A DNA stretch of 64,000 bases from Eubacteriales bacterium (GTDB lineage Bacteria > Bacillota > Clostridia > Lachnospirales > Lachnospiraceae): the NCBI GenBank assembly GCA_030533235.1, contig JAUNJN010000006.1:1-64000 (forward strand). The letters are read 5' to 3'. Below the pieces are notes generated by a model. The model was not told the DNA's origin. It saw only the letters and a program-made list of their open reading frames with translations, and did not search any database. The translations under genes and the position numbers were made by a program. Every line of letters begins with the position of its first letter. Within the stretch, counting starts at the first letter, position 1. Below are positions 1-8,597 of this stretch, piece after piece.

Positions 1-1
1 T

Positions 2-754
2 AAATTCTATACTAAGAGTGAAATGGATATCCTAAGGGAAGCAGGATTATCAACAATCTATATTGGGATTGAATCATTTCAGGAAAATGAGCTTTCTGTT
101 TTTCAGAAACAGACGCCGGAGGATATAAGACAGGCGATAGCATTTGTAAAAAAACACGGATTTAATCTTGACATAGGATTTATAAATATTCATCCGTATT
201 CTACGATGGAAGGAATATTAAAAAATGCTCAGATGCTCTATGAATATGGATTTTCAAGCTTTAGTCATTATATTCACAGGCTGATGCTTGTAAAGGGAAC
301 AAAACTTTATGACAAAATAGAAGAGGATGGATTATTGAAGAAATCTGTAACAGATATAGATTATTTCAATTATGAGTTCATAGATTCGGGAGTGAAAGCA
401 TTTTGTGACAGAGCAGAGACAGCATGCAGGGATAGCAGAGTAAAGGAAATTCTTGATAAAAGTGAGTTATATACCCATTTCTTTGCCAATTTTATAAACG
501 CCTCAGGAAAATATTTTGGACAAGCATTTGTAGAGGGTCATTTCAGAAAAGAAGAATATGAAGTAGCCATGAACGAACTAAATCAGGCAGTATATGAGAT
601 GTTTTTGAATCTGTATTATGACAAAGCCCTATATGCGGAGGAGACTCTGCATATTCTAAATAAACTGGATAATATAAGGGAAAATTTGGAGAATGCCTGC
701 TATGAACAGGATCATAAATTTCCCTCATTGATATGGAAGCCGGTGATAATATGA
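2..754 (+). CDS. Radical SAM protein, 3' part (5' end outside the window)
   Basis: The frame is open to the left edge, so the visible 250 residues are a C-terminal part. An ATG at 23 is internal, because residues before it (KFYTKSE) read continuously. The segment IYIGIES followed by a helix and LDIGFINIHPYSTMEG matches the beta-4 to beta-6 part of the radical SAM barrel of the B12-binding/Elp3-like group. There, IGIES follows the sensor helix. The cluster-binding CxxxCxxC would lie upstream and cannot be seen. The stop codon overlaps the next start as ATGA, so the two genes are probably translationally coupled. The family assignment is sound but the substrate cannot be read from this fragment. 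Confidence 0.75.
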   Translation, partial: KFYTKSEMDILREAGLSTIYIGIESFQENELSVFQKQTPEDIRQAIAFVKKHGFNLDIGFINIHPYSTMEGILKNAQMLYEYGFSSFSHYIHRLMLVKGTKLYDKIEEDGLLKKSVTDIDYFNYEFIDSGVKAFCDRAETACRDSRVKEILDKSELYTHFFANFINASGKYFGQAFVEGHFRKEEYEVAMNELNQAVYEMFLNLYYDKALYAEETLHILNKLDNIRENLENACYEQDHKFPSLIWKPVII

Positions 755-1683
755 TTTCAGATTTGGACAAAGTAGGATATAAGGAATTTTTAATCAGAAT
801 GAAGCCATATGCATCCGGCGAGAAAGAAGTATATGATCTATTTCAGATGCTGCTTCATGAGGATTATTATGGATTTGTGAAGGGTCTTGATTTATCAACA
901 TCCAGGGATAAGGCATGTTTTTGGAGTGGTGACAAGTTCCGAATTACAAAAATAGCAGAAATAATGGGCTGGCAGACATTTAACAGTACCCCGGGCGGTA
1001 AAGTGTTGGACGAGTGGGACTGGTTAAACATTAAGTTTCCATGGCAAAATAACTTTGGCACAGGAAATAAGTATGATCCCATGAAGCTGTGGAATGCAGC
1101 TTCAAAAGAATTTGCCAGTCATGTTTTTGGAGAAACGATATACTTCTTTGAGGATTACGAAGGTGTTACATGGCAAAACTGCGAGGGACCAATTGTGCAT
1201 GAGAAAATAGCTGCCGGAGAAATAACCTCGCTGAAGATTCTTACAAAGGAAAATCTGGAAAAAAGTATAAAAGACAGATTTTATCCGATATGTGATGAAG
1301 AACATAGTGAGTCATACATAAATTTTAAACGGCAGATTTCAGTTCCGGAATTAAAAGGTCATGCACCAAATTTCGCAGAGGAATTATACGAAAATGAGAA
1401 GAAGGAACTGCAAAATATCATTTTTGAACGATTTGAACAGGGAGACCTGGGTGTTATTAATGCTATTATTTCACTTGATTCAAATAAGGCATACAGGAAA
1501 ATAAAAAAGAAGCTGGAGATGCTTCGTACGCCAAGTTACGCAATGGTTTTGTATCTTGCAGCGCTATATGATATATCCTTGGATAAAACATATTTAGACG
1601 AAATCAGGAATATGCGCACGCAGGAGGATTGGGTGTTAAACAATAAGATTAATCATGTTTTAAAGGATAGGGAGCAAATATAA
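751..1683 (+). CDS. Unknown protein coupled to the radical SAM gene
   Basis: This encodes 310 residues from the ATG at 751, which overlaps the upstream stop as ATGA. An in-frame ATG at 733 lies inside the radical SAM gene and is less likely. I do not recognise a family. The protein is soluble, with no signal peptide or membrane helix. The middle is rich in Trp, Gly and Asn (WDWLNIKFPWQNNFGTGNKY, about residues 89-108). The C-terminal third looks helical and charged. Coupling to a radical SAM enzyme suggests a partner or modified substrate, but that is inference from position only. Confidence 0.7.
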   Translation: MISDLDKVGYKEFLIRMKPYASGEKEVYDLFQMLLHEDYYGFVKGLDLSTSRDKACFWSGDKFRITKIAEIMGWQTFNSTPGGKVLDEWDWLNIKFPWQNNFGTGNKYDPMKLWNAASKEFASHVFGETIYFFEDYEGVTWQNCEGPIVHEKIAAGEITSLKILTKENLEKSIKDRFYPICDEEHSESYINFKRQISVPELKGHAPNFAEELYENEKKELQNIIFERFEQGDLGVINAIISLDSNKAYRKIKKKLEMLRTPSYAMVLYLAALYDISLDKTYLDEIRNMRTQEDWVLNNKINHVLKDREQI

Positions 1684-1708
1684 TCCGACAAGAAAGGAGA
1701 ATCAGTGT

Positions 1709-2188
1709 ATGGAAAAGGATGATATTATTTTTACACAGGCGCAAATGAGTGATATACCGGAGCTGGTACGTCTTCGCATTGCATATATGCGGAGCGATTA
1801 TGGAAGTTTAAGTGATTTGGAAGAGCGGGAAATGTGCAGAACTCTTCCGGATTATTTTGAACGAAAGCTTGGACAGGAGCTCCTTGCATTTGTTGCAAAG
1901 ACCGGTAATACGATTGTGTCAACGGCATTTTTGCTGATTGTGGAGAAGCCGGCAAATCCGCATTTTTTAAATGGAAAAGTGGGAGAGGTGCTGAATGTTT
2001 ATACGGAGGAGTCCTACCGGCATCGCGGAATTTCTACCCGGCTTATGAAGGACTTGATAAAAGCGGCAGGAGAAAGAGGGTTGAACCGGATTGACCTTAG
2101 TGCAACGAAAGATGGCTATCCTTTGTATAAGAAATTGGGGTTTGAAGAGAAAGGGCAGACGTATACAGATATGCGGTATACATTGTGA
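1709..2188 (+). CDS. GNAT-family N-acetyltransferase
   Basis: This is a 159-residue single-domain protein, the usual GNAT length. The acetyl-CoA loop is visible as YRHRGISTRLM (around residues 106-116), followed by a helix and the ending LYKKLGFEEKGQTYTDM typical of the fold. It would transfer an acetyl group from acetyl-CoA to an amine, but the substrate cannot be predicted. A GAAAGGAG site lies nine bases before the ATG. The acylphosphatase start follows ten bases after its stop, so the two are probably cotranscribed. Confidence 0.85.
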   Translation: MEKDDIIFTQAQMSDIPELVRLRIAYMRSDYGSLSDLEEREMCRTLPDYFERKLGQELLAFVAKTGNTIVSTAFLLIVEKPANPHFLNGKVGEVLNVYTEESYRHRGISTRLMKDLIKAAGERGLNRIDLSATKDGYPLYKKLGFEEKGQTYTDMRYTL

Positions 2189-2198
2189 GGTTTCAGTT

Positions 2199-2465
2199 AT
2201 GATTCGAAAACAGATAAAATTTTACGGTCGCGTGCAGGGTGTCGGGTTTCGCTACAAAGCAAGGTATACGGCGGATGCGCTTTCTCTGACCGGGTTTGTC
2301 CATAATGAGTATGACGGAAGTGTTCGGATGGAAGTGCAGGGTGAGGAGGCCATGATTGATCGTCTGATTCAGACCTTGCAGCAGGACCGTTACATTGACA
2401 TTCGTGATATGGATATAAAGAAACTGGACATTGACGAGGAAGAAAGGAGTTTCCGGGTGCGATAA
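2199..2465 (+). CDS. acyP: Acylphosphatase
   Basis: The 88-residue product hydrolyses carboxyl-phosphate bonds in small acyl phosphates. The family signature is complete: FYGRVQGVGFR near the N-terminus contains the phosphate-binding loop and catalytic Arg, and GFVHNEYDGSVRMEVQG contains the catalytic Asn. The start is the ATG at 2199. A longer open frame upstream runs inside the acetyltransferase gene and lacks family similarity. The GTGAGG site overlaps the upstream stop, indicating coupling. Confidence 0.93.
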   Translation: MIRKQIKFYGRVQGVGFRYKARYTADALSLTGFVHNEYDGSVRMEVQGEEAMIDRLIQTLQQDRYIDIRDMDIKKLDIDEEERSFRVR

Positions 2466-2528
2466 AATACGGCAGAATGGGAGGATGACCACACAATTCT
2501 CGTATAGTAGAAAAGTCGTATTTTTTTT

Positions 2529-3170
2529 ATTGAAAAAACGGATACTTCGTATTGTGATGTATTTGTGTTATCTTCCATCAAAAACGAAGATTCTTACGGA
2601 TATAAAATCATAAAAGACATGAAGCCATATATTTTATTATCCGAATCAACCCTATATACCATATTAAAGCGTTTGGAATCAGCGAAAATGCTTACTGTTT
2701 GCACGGTTGAGCATGGGGGAAGACTAAGAAAATATTATCACATTTTATAGCGAAATGATTGACGACCGTATAGAAGAAGGACTTTCGGAAGAAGCGTCAA
2801 TTAACGAAATCGGTGGGGTCGATGCTATAGCGTCTCAGATTATCTCGAAGATGTAGATATCGAAGCCGGCACAGCAAAAATAACATGGAATGCAGATGTT
2901 AATAATTCAATTAAAATTTCCACAAGTACCGGACATATCACCCTGAAAGCTGTCAAGGTAAAGAATTCGATAAGCTTATCGACCAGTACCGGAAAAATCA
3001 AGCTAAATGATGTAACCTGCAATTCTTTTGATGCTGTAAGCTGTACCGGAGATATTACCTTAAAGTCTGTAATTGCAGAAGACGGAATTACAATTGATAC
3101 TTCAACAGGGGAGGTTTCCGGCACTTTTCATATGGCCATAAGTTCAACCGGGAGCATTCGCTTTAGAGTT
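2529..3170 (+). pseudogene. Collapsed relic of a PadR / DUF1700 / DUF4097 operon
   Basis: Three gene pieces lie in a row. First, 2532-2750 encodes a PadR-type winged helix (SSIKNEDSYGYKIIKDM, then STLYTILKRLESAKML and GRLRKYYHI); its expected start codon reads ATT and a stop follows at 2750. Second, about 2752-2855 encodes the end of a DUF1700 (HAAS) domain (SEMIDDRIEEGLSEEASINE and VDAIASQII). Third, 2855-3170 encodes DUF4097 repeats (SISLSTSTGKIKLNDV and similar) with neither start nor end. PadR, DUF1700 and DUF4097 genes commonly sit together in Bacillota as an envelope-stress-like unit. Here internal deletions fused the pieces. The remnant runs into the 3' end of the opposing lipoprotein gene. 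Confidence 0.8.
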
Positions 3171-4566
3171 ACCATACGAAAGATAAATATCCAAACTGGA
3201 ATGAGTAACTTGTAAACGGATATTGAAACGTCGTACCGTCAATCATATTGATACCAAGCATCGCCCGATTTGGATAGCTGCTAATCGTATTTTCCGTATA
3301 TTGGGCTCCCATGTATACTTCAACGGGCTCCAAAAACTTCCATACCGGCATATATACATATTTCCCATCCTGCTTTAACGGTGCATATGTAAATTGAATT
3401 GTCATATTCAGTGTATTATTATCTGTATTTATAAAAGTCAAATTTGAGTTTTCCGCTATTTCAATTACCTGATCAAATGCTATTGTAGACGGGTTTTCTG
3501 ACAATACATCCAAAGTATTATAGCGAATATAAAAATCTGCCGAAACAATTCCTAAATGATCGACATCAATAAGTATATATTCTTCAGCGGATGACACCTG
3601 TCCGTCAGATGCACCAATCTCATAATTGTCAGAAAAACAACAAGGAATGCCATCGATGGATTTCACAAACAAAAAACGATATCCGTCATATAGTTCTTTC
3701 TCATCATTATAATCAATACAATAGCGTTCTGAATATGCATTTTCAATATATTCGCTTAATCCAAGAACACGAAGCAGTTGCTCTGCCTGGGCTCTTGCAT
3801 CCGCTTCACTGCAAACATTCTCACCATAGATTGTATCAAGCGCCGTAAAATCCGGTGAATACACAGTGATAAAGCGATATCCGGGAGATAATCGACTAAT
3901 CGAAAGCACCGGCACTTCCCCATAGATTTCGCTACGTGTTCCATCGTCGTTTTTAACAAGATTTGCATAATTCAGGATATATTCCATGTCATCCATAGTA
4001 CCCTTCATTCTCGCCTTATCAAAATAACAACCGTTTTCTTTATCATAAACCTGCTTAATTATGGTGCCGTCATCAAGCGTACTGACATTATCGTCATTAA
4101 AATCAACAAGAGCCTGATCGATGATCGTACGATACTCAGGGGAACAAAACATATTATCCTCATGTGCATCCGCATTTAATTGCATCAAATAATCCCATTC
4201 CTGCGAAAGCTCATCATAGCTGCATATTTCAATCGGCTTTTTTACCTCATAGCTTCCGGAAAATAATTTATCGGCAAATGACTTGATATAATCATCATCA
4301 AAAATAATTTCCTCTGCAGAATAGATTTTGGCATTTTGATATCCGGTAGCTTCAACATTCGCTACAATCGTCTTATCCGGCAATAGGCTTAATTCAAGAT
4401 TAACAGTGTCAGGAATGGTATATACTTCTGTATTATTTGCTTCAGTATCATGCACAATCGCAAAGTCTCCGGATACATCATCCTTGTTCCTTGTCTGCCC
4501 GCATGCTGTGCATAACAAACTTAATGTGCAACCAAGTGCAATTGCGTATCTTTTAGATATACTCAT
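3169..4566 (-). CDS. Lipoprotein, paralogue of the next gene
   Basis: The predicted lipoprotein has 465 residues. The signal peptide SISKRYAIALGCTLSLLCTAC ends in the lipobox LCTAC, so it should be anchored on the outer face of the membrane. The ATG at 4566 fits the GGAGG site; another ATG at 4572 lies too close to it. No known domain is recognised. It shares several segments with the neighbour at 4593-5948: FSGSYEVKKPIEICSYDEL against FDNGEYTVKNPVWLCSISEL, and ENVCSEADARAQAEQLL against ENVCNREQAEALANDF. The 26-base gap suggests one transcript and a duplication origin. Confidence 0.85.
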   Translation of the reverse strand: MSISKRYAIALGCTLSLLCTACGQTRNKDDVSGDFAIVHDTEANNTEVYTIPDTVNLELSLLPDKTIVANVEATGYQNAKIYSAEEIIFDDDYIKSFADKLFSGSYEVKKPIEICSYDELSQEWDYLMQLNADAHEDNMFCSPEYRTIIDQALVDFNDDNVSTLDDGTIIKQVYDKENGCYFDKARMKGTMDDMEYILNYANLVKNDDGTRSEIYGEVPVLSISRLSPGYRFITVYSPDFTALDTIYGENVCSEADARAQAEQLLRVLGLSEYIENAYSERYCIDYNDEKELYDGYRFLFVKSIDGIPCCFSDNYEIGASDGQVSSAEEYILIDVDHLGIVSADFYIRYNTLDVLSENPSTIAFDQVIEIAENSNLTFINTDNNTLNMTIQFTYAPLKQDGKYVYMPVWKFLEPVEVYMGAQYTENTISSYPNRAMLGINMIDGTTFQYPFTSYSFQFGYLSFVW

Positions 4567-4592
4567 AAACATACCTCCATAATATAAAATAA

Positions 4593-5948
4593 TCAGTTAT
4601 ACCATAAGTAACGATCTAAAGATGGTTCAAAATAGATAACCGAGCCATCTAAGGCGTTACATGCAACAACAGCAATTGTTTCACTTGTGTCAGCCTGCGT
4701 GTAATATACCCATGCCGGAATATTAACATACTGTTTCTCATATTGCACAGTAATATATTCAAATTTAATTTTATTTATCGTGCAATAATAATCAAGTGTA
4801 TTTTCAAATGCACTTTTTACAGCTTCATTCGCAGTATCGAACGATATGAAATTTGTTGCAGAGCTTACCGTTGTCCCTACTTCATATAGTTTTCCGAATC
4901 GTACAGCTGTTATTCCAGTGCTGTCAACATCGATCTGAATCACCGGTTGTTCGGCGAACTCCGACTTTTCACGGTCCGGGTCATATTCGGTAGTTGCACG
5001 CGTATATATTGTAAATGCATTCTCTACTCCATCAAGAACGGGAACATATTCAAAACGATAGCCGTCTAAAATCGGAGAATCATCCATTTCTTTTGCCCCT
5101 CTTGCAAGAAAGGTCTGAACAAGCCGGTAATCATCGAATCCAATTGACGAAATGAAGTCATTTGCCAATGCTTCGGCCTGTTCCCTGTTGCATACATTCT
5201 CGCCAAGGGTATCGGTAACGACAGTCTGTTCCGGAAAATGATATCCGATTTTTTCCGGGGTGCAGCCAATCTTATAAAGATACAGCTCCTTATAATGATT
5301 TGCGTCGATATAAAATAATTCATATTCCTCGCCATTGATTTTTCCTTGGATTCTTGCGGTTTCCCCGGGTTCTCCGTTTACCTGTGTTTGCAAAATAACA
5401 TCGTCTGTATTGTACGCTTCGTAAAGAGGCGCATTTGTATCAAGTGCTTCAAGTATATTTTGATACAGCATAGAATCCCGGTATGCAACATCACCGTTTT
5501 GATCTTTGATTTCCTTGTTAAGCTGGTCAAGATATTCCTTTTCTTCGTTCAATTCCGAAATCGAACAAAGCCACACCGGATTCTTCACTGTATATTCCCC
5601 ATTGTCGAATATATTTTTTGACAAATTTAAAAGATAATCTTTGTTGATTGTAATTTCCTGCATATTAAACACATTGATTTTATCCGGATGATCCGAAATC
5701 ACATCTGCATCAACGGTTAATTTGTTGCCTGCCCCTTTTGCATCCATACTGTACTGTACATGCTCCGGTGTCTGAGTATTTGCATTTTCGACCGCGGATG
5801 TATTCTCGTCACCAAAAGAATTTGATGCTGAAGTTGTCCCTTCTTGTATGGCATTAAAGTCGTCTTCTACGTCTTTGCTTTTTCCGCAGCCGGTTAACAA
5901 TACCACATATAGAATACTCAAGAACATTATCTTCATTCTGTTCCTCAT
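4593..5948 (-). CDS. Lipoprotein, first gene of the paralogous pair
   Basis: This encodes 451 residues from the ATG at 5948, preceded by an AAGGAG site seven bases upstream. A longer open frame to 6137 lacks a ribosome site and would put about 63 residues before the signal peptide, so it is rejected. The signal peptide MRNRMKIMFLSILYVVLLTGC ends in the lipobox LLTGC, followed by a low-complexity Asp/Asn/Thr linker. The rest is a soluble extracellular domain of unknown function, shared with the downstream gene. Confidence 0.85.
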   Translation of the reverse strand: MRNRMKIMFLSILYVVLLTGCGKSKDVEDDFNAIQEGTTSASNSFGDENTSAVENANTQTPEHVQYSMDAKGAGNKLTVDADVISDHPDKINVFNMQEITINKDYLLNLSKNIFDNGEYTVKNPVWLCSISELNEEKEYLDQLNKEIKDQNGDVAYRDSMLYQNILEALDTNAPLYEAYNTDDVILQTQVNGEPGETARIQGKINGEEYELFYIDANHYKELYLYKIGCTPEKIGYHFPEQTVVTDTLGENVCNREQAEALANDFISSIGFDDYRLVQTFLARGAKEMDDSPILDGYRFEYVPVLDGVENAFTIYTRATTEYDPDREKSEFAEQPVIQIDVDSTGITAVRFGKLYEVGTTVSSATNFISFDTANEAVKSAFENTLDYYCTINKIKFEYITVQYEKQYVNIPAWVYYTQADTSETIAVVACNALDGSVIYFEPSLDRYLWYN

Positions 5949-6003
5949 ATAATCATACTCCTTCTTTTCCTTGATCTCGTTGTTTTCACATAAATTACTA
6001 TCT

Positions 6004-6022
6004 TTGTAGTTTATATCTACAA
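6004..6022. repeat. Small inverted repeat upstream of the lipoprotein genes
   Basis: TTGTAG and CTACAA are separated by seven A/T bases, about 60 bp upstream of the lipoprotein start. It could be an operator for the minus-strand pair. No clear sigma-A promoter for that strand could be placed. Confidence 0.3.
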
Positions 6023-6107
6023 CATAAATGCATATTTTTTGTATCCGTTTGAAATCTTTTTTCAAAAGGTTGGAGTGGGGGAGTAATTGTATTTGCGACA
6101 AAACACA

Positions 6108-6121
6108 CGAACAAATGTTCT
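6108..6121 (+). promoter_or_regulatory. LexA (SOS) box upstream of uvrB
   Basis: CGAACAAATGTTCT matches the Bacillus/Clostridium LexA consensus CGAACNNNNGTTCG except at the last base. It lies nine bases upstream of the uvrB -35 element, where LexA would repress. uvrB is a standard SOS gene in Bacillota. Confidence 0.85.
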
Positions 6122-6130
6122 GAAAAAGTA

Positions 6131-6159
6131 TAGACAAACGAAAATAGGCATGCTAAAAT
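6131..6159 (+). promoter_or_regulatory. Sigma-A promoter for uvrB
   Basis: TAGACA and TAAAAT are separated by 17 bases, placing transcription start near 6166, about 60 bases before the uvrB start codon. The LexA box lies just upstream. Confidence 0.7.
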
Positions 6160-6228
6160 AAGAGAAAATGCAAACAATAGAAGTAATACGGATAGGTTTT
6201 AATAGATTGATAGAGGGATGAGGTTACT

Positions 6229-8229
6229 ATGGAGTTTAAGCTACATTCAAAATATGAACCAACCGGTGATCAGCCGGAGGCAATTGCTGCGCTCGTAAAG
6301 GGTTTTGAAGATGGCATGTCTGCTCAGACGTTGCTTGGTGTTACGGGTTCCGGTAAGACATTTACCATGGCCAATGTTATACAGAAGCTGCAGAAACCTA
6401 CAATTATCGTGGCACACAATAAGACACTGGCTGCGCAGCTTTATTCCGAGATGAAGGAATTCTTTCCTGAAAACGCAGTCGAGTATTTTGTATCCTACTA
6501 TGATTATTATCAGCCGGAGGCGTATGTACCTTCTACGGATACGTATATTGCAAAGGATTCTTCGGTCAATGACGAGATTGATAAGATGCGTCACAGTGCA
6601 ACATCGGCATTGATTGAGCGCAAGGATGTGATTATCGTTGCATCGGTGTCTTGTATATACGGATTAGGTGATCCGGAAGAATACAAGGCGATGATGATGT
6701 CACTTCGTCCCGGGATGCAGAAGGATCGTGATGAGGTAATTCGACAGCTTGTTGATATTCAGTATTCGAGAAATGATATGGATTTTGCGCGTGGTACATT
6801 CCGTGTAAAGGGTGATGTTGTCGATGTGTTGCCGGTTTCCACCTTTGAAAACGGTATTCGTATCGAGTTTTTCGGAGATGAGATTGATCGTATTGTTGAG
6901 TTTGATCCTCTGACGGGAGAGATTCGACGTAACTTGTCTTTTGCGTGCATTTTTCCTGCATCCCATTATGTGGTTGCACCGGAGAAGCTCGAGACAGCAA
7001 TCGTAGAAATAAAGCGGGAGTTGGACGAGAGAGTCGCATATTTTAAAGCGCACGATAAGCTGCTTGAGGCACAGCGGATTGCCGAACGTACGGAGTTTGA
7101 TATCGAGATGCTTCGGGAAACCGGTTTTTGCTCCGGTATTGAGAATTATTCACGTATATTGGCGGGACTTGCACCGGGAGCAACTCCAAATACATTGCTT
7201 CGGTTTTTTGAAGGTGACTATCTTATGATTGTGGATGAGTCGCACATTACATTGCCGCAGGTGCGTGGCATGTATGCGGGGGACCGTTCGCGTAAGCAGA
7301 CACTGGTGGATTTTGGATTTCGTCTTCCGTCGGCGATGGATAACCGTCCGCTTAATTTCAGTGAGTTTGAGGAAAGACTGAATCAGATTTTATTTGTTTC
7401 GGCGACACCTTCCGATTACGAGCGAGAACACGAGGAAAATCGAGTGGAACAGATAATTCGTCCGACCGGGCTTTTGGATCCGCTTGTTGAGGTCCGACCG
7501 GTTGAGGGGCAGGTCGATGATTTGGTTGCCGAGGTTCGTAAGGAAACCGAGGCAGGACATAAGGTGCTGATTACAACTCTCACAAAGCGTATGGCGGAGG
7601 ATTTGACAGATTATATGCGTCAGCTTGATATCAAGGTGAAGTATTTGCATTCCGATATTGATACGTTGGAGCGTTTGGAGATTGTCAGAGATCTTCGAAT
7701 GGGCGTGTTTGATGTATTGGTTGGTATTAATTTACTTCGTGAAGGACTCGATTTGCCGGAGGTTACACTGGTTGCGATTTTGGATGCGGACAAGGAGGGC
7801 TTCCTTCGTTCAGAGACATCTCTTGTTCAGACAATCGGGCGTGCGGCGCGTAATGTGGATGGTCACGTAATTATGTATGCGGAAACGATTACCGATTCTA
7901 TGCGCAGGGCGCTTGACGAAACAAATCGTCGTCGTACGATTCAGGATGAATATAACAAGGCACATGGGATTACGCCGCAGAGTATCCAAAAGGAGATTCG
8001 TGATGTCATATCGATGGGGATTGAGGATTCGGATGCGACAGGCGGAAAACGCGATCGTCATGCCATAAAGGATCCGGAGTCTATGACAAAGAAGGAGCTT
8101 CAGGAAGAAATTTCACGACTTACAAAGCGCATGAACAAAGCAGCGGCTGAACTTAATTTTGAGGAGGCAGCCGAGCTTCGCGATGAGGTTAAGGAATTGA
8201 AAATAAAATTGCGTGATTATGATGCGTAA
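6229..8229 (+). CDS. uvrB: Excinuclease ABC subunit B
   Basis: The 666-residue product is the damage-verifying helicase of nucleotide excision repair; UvrA loads it on DNA and it then recruits UvrC. Visible motifs are the Walker A GVTGSGKT (residues 37-44), the damage-probing beta-hairpin [13 protein letters not shown] (about 88-100), the Walker B region IVDESH, the helicase motif QTIGRAARN, and the C-terminal UvrC-binding UVR domain ([16 protein letters not shown]). The length is normal for the family. A GATGAGGT site precedes the ATG. The SOS box and promoter just upstream indicate DNA-damage induction, and uvrA lies two genes downstream. Confidence 0.98.
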   Translation: MEFKLHSKYEPTGDQPEAIAALVKGFEDGMSAQTLLGVTGSGKTFTMANVIQKLQKPTIIVAHNKTLAAQLYSEMKEFFPENAVEYFVSYYDYYQPEAYVPSTDTYIAKDSSVNDEIDKMRHSATSALIERKDVIIVASVSCIYGLGDPEEYKAMMMSLRPGMQKDRDEVIRQLVDIQYSRNDMDFARGTFRVKGDVVDVLPVSTFENGIRIEFFGDEIDRIVEFDPLTGEIRRNLSFACIFPASHYVVAPEKLETAIVEIKRELDERVAYFKAHDKLLEAQRIAERTEFDIEMLRETGFCSGIENYSRILAGLAPGATPNTLLRFFEGDYLMIVDESHITLPQVRGMYAGDRSRKQTLVDFGFRLPSAMDNRPLNFSEFEERLNQILFVSATPSDYEREHEENRVEQIIRPTGLLDPLVEVRPVEGQVDDLVAEVRKETEAGHKVLITTLTKRMAEDLTDYMRQLDIKVKYLHSDIDTLERLEIVRDLRMGVFDVLVGINLLREGLDLPEVTLVAILDADKEGFLRSETSLVQTIGRAARNVDGHVIMYAETITDSMRRALDETNRRRTIQDEYNKAHGITPQSIQKEIRDVISMGIEDSDATGGKRDRHAIKDPESMTKKELQEEISRLTKRMNKAAAELNFEEAAELRDEVKELKIKLRDYDA

Positions 8230-8277
8230 TTTGATGTATACTATGGTTATATTAGTAAATAACAGGAGGTATGTGTG

Positions 8278-8559
8278 ATGTTAAAGGATGAACTTGTTGC
8301 AGAGATTTCAATGAGAAGAGACATTCCGCTTGAGGATGTCGAGGAGGTACTTGACGAACAGGAGATTATTTTGTGCGCAGAGGCGAAAGCAAAGAAAAGA
8401 AAGCGAAACATTTGCATATTTGGTACAATTGCGATATTTGTTGCGGGTATGGTTGCAGCGCTTGCCATCCTGAACAAGAAGCAGAAGATTAACCTCGAAG
8501 AACTGGTAGCAACCATAAAACAGAATTTAAAGGACAAATGTGAGAAATGCTGTGATTAA
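8278..8559 (+). CDS. Small single-pass membrane protein between uvrB and uvrA
   Basis: This encodes 93 residues from the ATG at 8278, eight bases after AGGAGG; a GTG three bases earlier is less well spaced. The N-terminal half is acidic and amphipathic ([21 protein letters not shown]). A Lys/Arg-rich stretch follows, then one membrane helix of about 21 residues ([21 protein letters not shown]). The short tail ends in CEKCC. I recognise no family. Its place between uvrB and uvrA suggests cotranscription, not necessarily a repair role. Confidence 0.75.
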   Translation: MLKDELVAEISMRRDIPLEDVEEVLDEQEIILCAEAKAKKRKRNICIFGTIAIFVAGMVAALAILNKKQKINLEELVATIKQNLKDKCEKCCD

Positions 8560-8597
8560 GGGAAGGAGTCTTCTTACAGCAGATATGGAGTAAAACA

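Noticed and set aside
5949..6137. Longer start of the first lipoprotein gene at 6137
   Set aside because: It lacks a ribosome site, would put about 63 residues before the signal peptide, and overlaps the uvrB LexA box and promoter.
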